Source: Fremontodendron californicum
Lineage: Eukaryota; Streptophyta; Magnoliopsida; Malvales; Malvaceae
Length of the DNA: 64,000 nt
Assembly (NCBI GenBank): GCA_030761205.1
Contig: JAULJL010000028.1
Coordinates: forward strand, 11,762,001 to 11,826,000
Direction of reading: 5' to 3'
The number at the start of each line of letters is the position of its first letter. The stretch's first letter is position 1. The notes beneath the pieces are model-generated. The model saw only the letters and a list, made by a program, of their open reading frames with translations. It ran no database searches and was not told the DNA's origin. Below are positions 56,701 to 64,000 of the stretch, one piece after another. Made by a program: the position numbers and the translations under genes.

Positions 56701-57917
56701 GGCATAAAAGGGCATTTTTGGGAAAAAAATCCAAATAAATAGCAAACGAACTCGGAAAATTTTGAAAACTTCCAGAATTCAATATTTTATTATTTTGAAA
56801 GTATTAAAAAAATAAAATTTTAATTTTGAGTCCGTTTGCCATTTATTTGCATCCGGGGGGCAAAAAGGTCATTTTACCCATGAAACTGAAAAAGGGCTTC
56901 TTTTGCCTTTCAAAAAAATCAGACTTGGGCTGGAAGAGAGGGTGCTGGCCGGCCAAGGCCCAATGAGGGGAAGGAGTTTCTGATTTTTCAATCAAAAGGC
57001 CAAAAACTAAGAGTGAGTTAGTGATTTTTTGATCAAGCCTTTGTAAATAAGCCACATGGGCCAATGCATGAAGAGGGAGAGTGTCAACATAATTCTTGAA
57101 CAACTGTAATTATGGACAGCTGATAGCCTAATCTAAGGGTGATAATTTCATGTTTTAAACCTCTTGGATCATTAGCCCTTGGATGAAAATTGGTTGGAAG
57201 AAAGATGACAACATCCTAGCCTATATGAGTGAAGGGTTCGGCCAGCCTTAAGGGGATCCAAAATTTATATTTTCAGCACTTCATTTTTTCATATTTCTCT
57301 CTTGTTTGGCTGAGTTTTCTCTCCTTGGTTGCAAAGCAAAAAGAAAAGTTTAGAAAAAAAAAGAAAGTTTGAAGAGAAAAAGCTTGAAAGATAGCTTTTT
57401 GAGGTTGCTTTTAGCACCAACTCTTGCATTTTCTTGATTTTCCATTCTAGCTTTTGCTGTTTTGATTATTATTTTGGAGAGTTTTCTTTTGATTTTTCTT
57501 TTTAAATAAGTGTTTTTTAATGTTCTTTTTAAGTTCTTTCTTCATCTTTTCTTAAAAAAGTTCTTGCATTTTTTTTTTCTCTTGATTTCTTGTCTTGGCC
57601 GAACGGCCTATGTTTTTTATTCTTGCTGTTTTGCTTTTATTTGTCATGTTATTCTTGTTATTTTTTTTAGTCTTGATGCTTTAAATCTTCTTCTACTACT
57701 TATACTTGAAGCTTGTTTTAATTTGGTTGCTTGTTTGTTGCCATTTATGAGTTTATTATCATGTTCTTGCATTTTTAATTTTCTGTTTTCATAATGTTTA
57801 AATTTGTTGATGTTTTATATTTTTGTAATCCATATGTTTGTGAAAATACTTGTTAGTTTTAATGCATCTACTTTATATTTACATGATTTGAGTGTCATAT
57901 TTAGGTTGAGTTTGTTA

Positions 57918-58209
57918 GTATATCAAGTGTTTGTGAAAATGCCAAGCTCACTTGGAACTTGAGGCCATTCGGCCATCCCATTGATTTTGCTTTGTGTGTG
58001 CATTTTTGCATGTTAGTTGATAGGTTTTCATGTGCATGACATTTGATTGATTATTTAGTTTAAGTATATCAAGTGTTTATGAAAATGCCTTGCTTATTTA
58101 GACATGAGGCCATTCGGCCATCTCACATTATTTTGCTTTGTGTGTGCATTTTTGTTATGTTAGATGATAGGTTTGCATTCTCATGACATTTGATTGAGTA
58201 TTTGGTTTA
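57918..58209 (+). repeat. Two tandem units of 146 bp in the Ogre LTR
   Basis: Units start at 57918 and 58064 with gtatatcaagtgttt. Both contain gaggccattcggccatc and tttgctttgtgtgtgcattt. A partial third unit follows (catgccttgtgtttgtg). Confidence 0.85.
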
Positions 58210-59459
58210 AGCATGCCTTGTGTTTGTGTTATTGCCATGCATATTTTAGATGTTAGGTTTGATTTATTTTTGCCATGCATGTCCATGCATTTTAGACCTA
58301 GGTTGCATTAAATGCCATGCAAGTTCATTTAGGTCTAGGTCACTTTATTGATGCCATGCATTTTTTCATGACATTTAGGTTTAAGCTAATACATTTCATG
58401 CATCATATTTTCTGTATTTTTTCATGCATTTCATGTTCATGCCGCTTGACTAATGACTTAGGCCAATTAATGGTTCAAAGTCATGCTGTCTTGAGTATAC
58501 TTGTGGAAAATTAAGGTTTGTCAAATTGATTATTCTACCTTTGTGATTCTTTTTTAATTAGCCAATTTTTGTCTAACTGTTCAAAAGTCCTAGCTACTGT
58601 TTGTGAGTCTTAAATATTTTTACTTTGATTGTTAAATGATTTTATCAAAGGCAAAAATGTGTTTTGGCAAAACAGTTTTTTTCACCCAGTACTCGTACTT
58701 TCTCGATTTTTTTGGGAAGTCATCTTTAATAAAAAAATTAAGCCAATTTTTTCTCGTTTGGTTTTACATGTCCTGCGTCTCTAGTATTTGTTTTTTAGAT
58801 TTTTTTTTTTTAAAATAGGGTAAAAAATCGTGGCTTACAACTCGACAGTGGAGTGAGAATTGAATTTGAAGGAAAATTATTTTTCTGTTTTGGTTAAGTT
58901 ACTTAGAGAGGGCTGATTAGGAATTTTAGCTACTGACTTAGGGTAGTTTCTAAGCCTTTTTAAACTCTAAAAATGATTTTTTTAAGTCTCGGGTTAAGGG
59001 TGGTCAAGTCCGGGATTTTAAACTTAGAAAATTAGAGCCGTTTAAAAAGGGGTTTAGGTAAGTTTCTGTTTTTTTAATTTAAAGCTTTTAAAAATTGTTT
59101 TCAAACAATCACAAAGTATTTTGGTTTTAGAATATTTAATTTGACATAATTTCCTAAGGTAGCCAAATATCTTTTTAGATATACGGATTTCCTTAATTAA
59201 AGGAAAAAAATACATTTTCATGCATTGCATTTTCCATATTCATGCATTTTATATAATATGTGATTTTTGCTATGATAATTCCTATGGTATTGTTATTATT
59301 TTGATGTTATATTGTTTATTATATGGTTTTGAATATTTCATGATATCCTATATTTTTTACTTAATTATTTCTTGTCATATTATTTAGCATATACTATGTC
59401 CATGCATTATTATTGTCATTTTTATTTTCATGCATATTATATGATAGCATTATTTTATA

Positions 59460-59840
59460 TTCCATGTCATTTAAATTATATGCCATATCATTCATATTTG
59501 CCATGTCATTTAAATTATTTCATTTCATATAGAATATGTTATGTTACTTAGGTCATTTCATTTCATGTAGAATATATTTTGTTACCTAGGTTATTTCATT
59601 TCATTTAGGATATATATTATGTCATTTAGGATATTTTATTTCATTTAGAATATATTATGTTACCTAGGTTGTTTCATTTCATATAGAATATATTATGTTA
59701 CTTAGGTCATTTCATTTCATTTAGAATATATCATATAATTTAGAATATTTCATTTCATTTAGAATATGCTAAGACATTTAAAGTATATCATATAATTTAG
59801 GTTGCATTATATTATTTAGACTTTGCTATGTCATTTTATT
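59460..59840 (+). repeat. Minisatellite-like repeats in the Ogre LTR
   Basis: The phrase tcatttcatttagaatatat, followed by tatgttacctagg or a variant, recurs roughly every 40-60 bp. It grades into similar catgcatta/catgtcattt words upstream. Confidence 0.8.
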
Positions 59841-60563
59841 TATGTCATACATATTCATATTCATATTTTTAAAATATTTTTAAAAGGTAATGATTTTCAA
59901 TAAAATAAAGATATTCCCGAGTTAAAATAATTCATCAGTTCTCTGCCGGGTTTGCTGGGGAGGATATCATCAATTATCATTAATAACGGAATATCTTCTT
60001 TAAAATGAGAATGATTCGGAAAGTTTTCCAAACTAATAATTTTTTTTTATATTTTGCCACGTTTGTTGGGGAATATAGAAAAATTTTGAATTTATAAATT
60101 TCGGATCATTTTCAATTAAAAATGAAATTATTTTTCTTTAAATTGGGAATTAACTTGAAATACTAAATTTAAAACCAACTTTTTTACCGAGACTTGAAAT
60201 AACACATGATTAATAAGGTACCGTTTTATATGGGCGTTGTAGGGGTGCTAATCCTTCCCCCACACTTGACTGAGTCCCGAACCCGTTTCTTTGATTTCTC
60301 TGGTTTAAAAACGCAGACTTGAAATTGGTTTTAAAATGTTTTAATTAATTTTAAAATATTTTATAAAATCGATTTTAATAGGTGGCCGATCACACCTAGC
60401 TAAAAAAGATTGGTGGCGACTCCATGTCTTTTTCAAGGTCATTTTCAAAACCTTCATTTTTCTAGAGGAATTAAGTCGACTTTTCCTCGGTTTTTTTTAA
60501 TGTCAACTTAACGAGTAATAAAGTCTTGCGATGAGACTTGTTATTTTTTAGGTTGCGACAGCT

Positions 60564-60581
60564 TGGTGACTCCACTGGGGA
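60564..60581 (+). other. Primer binding site of the Ogre-type element (tRNA-Arg type)
   Basis: The sequence tggtgactccactgggga starts three bases after the LTR. Its complement ends ccagtggagtcacca, which agrees with the 3' end of plant tRNA-Arg apart from one base. Ogre elements are known to use a tRNA-Arg primer. Confidence 0.85.
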
Positions 60582-61523
60582 ATTTCAGAGAGTCAGGCCT
60601 AAAATTAGTCGTGTGTTATCAAAGTTTCGATTTTGTTGGTTTAATTGGTATTTAATTTTAATTCCCATATTTTTTAAGGATAATTTCAAAACTAATAAAA
60701 TGTTTTTAATATGTCCATATTCATGTGCATACATATTATAATTGTTCTTTGGTTATTTTGGTGCATATATTCACTTATTGATTAATTAATGATTTATGTT
60801 GTTTAATCCAATGTAGAATAGGTGGTGAAAGGTTTGTTATTTCTCCTCACACACTACACGTGCATTTGCATATCATGAATCCTATACCCGGGTTCCGTCC
60901 TTTTAGGTGGGAGCAAAGTAACTAAGCTTTCGTGATTAACAATCTGCATGGGCTAGTGAAACACTTCCGGAGTACTAAATTACCTAAGCCTTCGTGATTA
61001 ACAATCCGCATGGGCTAGGGAAATAGACTCTAACGAATTGAACCCGTTCTTATCGGGGTGCCTTACTAGCCTTCATCGACGACATTGAGGAACGATTCGG
61101 GGCTTTTAGAACTCATTCACCTTCATATAGTAAACCTAGGCGAAGCCATGCCGGATTTCCAATTAGATATCCCGAAGTTAAGAACACATGGAGGAATATT
61201 TCCAATCCTTTTACCTTCAATTCTACTTTTCGAATAAGTTTATTTTTGAAAATCGGACTATGATGAACGTACATCATAATGCCCGTAATAAGTGTTGATA
61301 TTTCATCCCAGAGGTGTTATAACGTCGAAGTTTTGTTGGCATCCTCAGGGATAATTATTGTTTTGAATTATATGTTTTTTGTATTAGTCGTACTTATTCC
61401 CGTTACTAATTCTTTTTTTTGTTTTTGTTTTTTTTTTTGGTTTTTTTTTTTGCATTCTTGTCATCATTTTTGCACATTTGAAGGTTATTGGTCTCGGGAT
61501 ATTATTCAACCAAAAGGGCTTTC
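60582..61523 (+). other. Untranslated leader of the Ogre-type element
   Basis: Contains an imperfect direct repeat (actaagctttcgtgattaac near 60921 and taagccttcgtgattaacaa near 60985) and a T-rich tract at about 61410-61450. No conserved protein frame was seen before the ORF1 ATG. Confidence 0.6.
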
Positions 61524-63273
61524 ATGGAGAGTCAAAGTGTCTCAGTGGTCGAGAAGCATTTAGAGGTTAGGAAACAGTCCGAGAAAGGTCAGCAGGATAA
61601 TGGGGATTGTTTGAAGATGGGATATGTGTCAACATTGCCAACCGAGGTTGATCTTACTATCAAGCAAAATAATCTTCGAGAATTGATGGATATATGGAAT
61701 CAGTGGAACATATCGAAAAAAGAAGCCTTCACTCAGACTTATGGGGACATAGCACTGGTAGTTTAGGTTAAGGTTAGTGGTGAGGTAATCCGGGCTATGG
61801 TGCAATTCTGGACTCTCGCTTATCGGTGTTTTACCTTCAACCCTGAGGATATGACTCCAACCATAGAGGAATATTCAACCTTGCTGCATATTGAGAATGT
61901 TATTCCTGACCGTATTTATTTGAAGGATACAAGACGTCGGGTTTCAAGAAAAAAACGTCTAAAATCTTGGGAGTGGAAAGAAATTGGGTTGAAAGTAATG
62001 TTGCCCGAAAAGGGGTAAGCTACTGTATATCATGGGACATTTTACGGACTTTAGTCCATAGCCATTCAAAAAAGGAGACAGTTAGGAATATTTTTGCTTT
62101 GGCTATCTATGGTTTAGTTATCTTCCCAAAGACATTAGGGCATGTGGATGTGGCGATATTTGATGTTTTCGAGAGGCTTGAGCAAAGGATAAACCCAGCC
62201 CCGAAAATTATAGCAGAAATAATTCGATCCTTGAATTTCTATAGACGGGAAGGGAAAGGGCATTTTATAGGTTGTATACAGCTCCTCTATATATGGGTTC
62301 AGAGCCATTTTTGTAAACAGGAGAATTTCCCTCTACTCTCATACTGGAATTTTTTTGCACCAATTGGTGAATTTCTTAAGAGGGATTGGCTTGAAAATAG
62401 GACTGAGGAACAATGGATCAACATATTCCGGAATATCAGGGCTGAGATGATAATTTGGAGAGCTCCATGGATAGCTCCTATGCCGACATTGTACAAGTGC
62501 GGAGATAAAGCTTCTGTTCCATTATTGGGAGTATGGGGAGGAGTGAGCTATGCACCACTACTGGTACTGAGACAATCAGAATCCCGTCAGTTTACTCCTA
62601 TGACCCATGACCTTAGTAATTTGGAATTTGCTTATGGAGAAGATGGATATTCGGGAAAGGTACGTGAGATTGTGGTAGCATGGAAGGAGACTCATCGAGT
62701 AGAGGTAGCTAGATATGCCGACATCGTCACACCTGATTACCTGACATGGAGGGAATTGAGGGTTAATGATAGGTTGTTGACATCAGATGGGGAAGAATTT
62801 CAGCATTTGAGTTCGCCGCCCAAGGAAGCGCCATCAGAGTTAGAAATCGCAAGGGCAGAATTCGAAAAAGAAAAGGCCCAGATGAGCAAGGAAATTGCCC
62901 GATTGCAAGAAGAGCTTGAGGATATGAAAAATAGGGAGTCAGCCCGAGAAAGAAAAAAGAAAAAGATCAAGAGAGAGCGGGACACTGCTAAATGCGATCT
63001 TCAGGAATTACACTTGGAGAACAAGAGGTACCATTTCGAGCTCAAATTTGAGGGGACTCTCAAGACTTATGGGAATGGGAACAAGAAGTCAGAAACCTCA
63101 AGAAGGAGAAGAACTATTGGGCAGAAAAAGCAAAGCATGAGGAAGCCCGAGCCAACCAACTGGAGAAACAAGCCAAGGAAAACTTACACGGTGATGCTTC
63201 TGCTGACATGTCAAAGGGTCGTGAACAAGTAGGGGTCAGATGGAAGAGCAAGGCAGTCAAAAGAGGACAATGA
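61524..63273 (+). pseudogene. Ogre ORF1 protein (DUF7745-type), broken
   Basis: ATG at 61524 opens MESQSVSVVEKHL. The conserved core reads FALAIYGLVIFPKTLGH, EIIRSLNFYRREGKGHFIGC, APWIAPMPTLYKCG, VPLLGVWGGVSYAPLLVLRQ and ARYADIVTPDYLTWRELRV, which I recognise as the plant-retroelement domain found in Ogre-type ORF1. A charged coiled-coil-like stretch follows from about 62830. Breaks: TAG at 61764-61766, a frameshift at the A-run near 61950, and another near 63060. The last frame ends at TGA 63271. The role of this protein in the element's cycle is unknown. Confidence 0.85.
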
Positions 63274-63702
63274 AAAAGGTTCAAGATCCGAGGGAGTCAC
63301 TATCGGACCAGTTTTTTGAAATAGCATTTTTAGGAGAGACAGATTAGCATATTGTCTTAAGCAGTGATATTTTCTTTGATGTATTTAGTTCCAGGAAATC
63401 AATGAAAGACCGTTTGGTTGGAATTATCCCGGGGCCAATACTTTTAAATGCATTCATTTGTTCTTTCTTTTATATATTTTATTTGTTCATTCATTTATAT
63501 TCATAATCATTAATTCATTTATTCTTTATAAATTGTTCATACATTTAGTCATTTATTTATTTGTCCATTCATTTATTCATTATAATTAGTCATTTAGGTT
63601 CATACACTTAGTCATTTACTTAGTTGTTCATTCACTAACATTTGTTCATTCATTCATTCATTTTTATAAAATAAAATAAGAAATGTGAATAATTTCTAAT
63701 CC
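63274..63702 (+). other. Spacer between ORF1 and gag, with ttcatt repeats
   Basis: From about 63470 to 63665 the text is built of ttcatt, tttattcat and catttagtcat words, a degenerate simple repeat. No frame is supported. Confidence 0.65.
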
Positions 63703-64000
63703 ATGGTTTTTAAAACTAAAGGTACAATTGGTCGCACTCAGAAAGAATCAGACTTTCGACACCCTTACAATACTCGATCTCAGGCAAGAGCTATGGAGAA
63801 CGATCAGCTTGCTAGAATTGAAAGGATGGAAAAGATTCAAAAAGAACTGCATGAACAGTTAACTAAGTCTCAAGAAGAGTCCCGAGAACAAATGACCAAA
63901 CTCATGGAGATGATGAGTACTATGATGAGGCAGAAGTGGCCAGGAGAAAATTCGATTACCGGAATGGGGGCAGTGAACCAGGAAGATTGACCAGATATGG
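63703..64000 (+). CDS. Start of Ogre gag, cut by the window end
   Basis: ATG at 63703 opens MVFKTKGTIGRT and continues with HPYNTRSQARAME and a Met/Glu/Gln-rich helical stretch (MTKLMEMMSTMMRQ). This is the layout of N-terminal gag in Ogre/TAT elements. The frame meets TGA at 63988-63990, 12 bases before the window ends. A full gag should be several hundred residues longer, so this is either a nonsense mutation or a frameshift. Confidence 0.7.

Larger units (their letters stand above)
55428..60560 (+). repeat. 5' LTR of the Ogre-type element (5.13 kb)
   Basis: Starts tgtagacacctaattttg and ends aggttgcgaca. The length fits Ogre LTRs, among the longest known in plants. It contains three internal tandem repeat zones, listed separately, and a repeated aaaagtcaac phrase at 55570-55630. 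The LTR start was chosen from the typical opening word; the partner LTR is outside the window. Confidence 0.8.
55428..64000 (+). mobile_element. Ogre/TAT-type Ty3-gypsy retrotransposon, 5' part
   Basis: 5' LTR 55428-60560, tRNA-Arg-type primer site at 60564, an extra ORF1 at 61524-63273 and the beginning of gag at 63703. An extra ORF upstream of gag together with a very long LTR and a tRNA-Arg primer site is characteristic of the Ogre branch. Pol and the 3' LTR lie beyond the window, so completeness and target duplication cannot be judged. ORF1 is damaged, so this copy is probably not autonomous. Confidence 0.88.

Noticed and set aside
57510..57794. Phe/Leu-rich 94-codon frame that looks like membrane segments
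   Set aside because: T-rich LTR sequence of the Ogre-type element; hydrophobic frames are expected by chance there.
61279..61523. Hydrophobic N-terminal extension before Ogre ORF1
   Set aside because: It is a separate frame through a T-rich tract and lacks similarity to ORF1; the ATG at 61524 is the more credible start.
1..64000. CRISPR arrays, tRNA or rRNA genes, bacterial-type operons
   Set aside because: The tandem repeats are too long and degenerate for CRISPR, no tRNA cloverleaf or rRNA was recognised, and all clear genes have plant-type introns. Primer sites resemble tRNA ends but are parts of retrotransposons.

Overview
The window looks like nuclear DNA of a eudicot. It is AT-rich, has long GT-AG introns, and one clearly intact gene sits among nested transposable elements. 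That gene is a plant-specific P2B calcium pump of the ACA8/ACA10 type. I do not name a species.

Layout. 1-5305: an old Ty1-copia element (373-5130, target duplication aaaat) with a small hAT-like element nested in its gag, possibly sitting inside another hAT-like repeat. 5306-8880: AT-rich DNA with a 1.05-kb hAT-like element (6115-7163) and short tandem repeats. 8884-9690: four tandem copies of a short ATG-bearing exon-like unit, then a Pro-rich exon-like block. 10209-20044: a headless, broken class XI myosin C-terminus (dilute/cargo-binding domain). It is interrupted by a 1.5-kb solo LTR and by a young Ty1-copia element on the minus strand (13395-19043, target duplication ccctt). 20045-25199: no gene; satellite-like tandem arrays, microsatellites and a hAT-like element. 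25200-47632: the calcium pump, 34 exons that splice by eye into a 1078-residue reading frame. Its introns carry hAT-like elements and a 361-bp TRIM retrotransposon with identical LTRs. 47633-55427: no gene; a tandem array split by a 3.56-kb hAT-like element that itself contains a Mutator-type MITE. 55428-64000: the 5' half of an Ogre/TAT-type Ty3-gypsy element with a 5.1-kb LTR, a tRNA-Arg-type primer site, the extra ORF1 (broken) and the start of gag, running off the window.

Function. Only the calcium pump can be called a working gene with confidence. It should export Ca2+ across the plasma membrane and be kept inactive by its N-terminus until calmodulin binds. The rest is mobile DNA or its debris. 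The main interest is the layered insertion history, read from target duplications, and a set of small hAT-like elements with similar termini whose interiors are built from different short repeated words.

Limits. All exon borders, terminal repeats and target duplications were read by eye from this sequence. Family names come from recognised motifs, not from a search.
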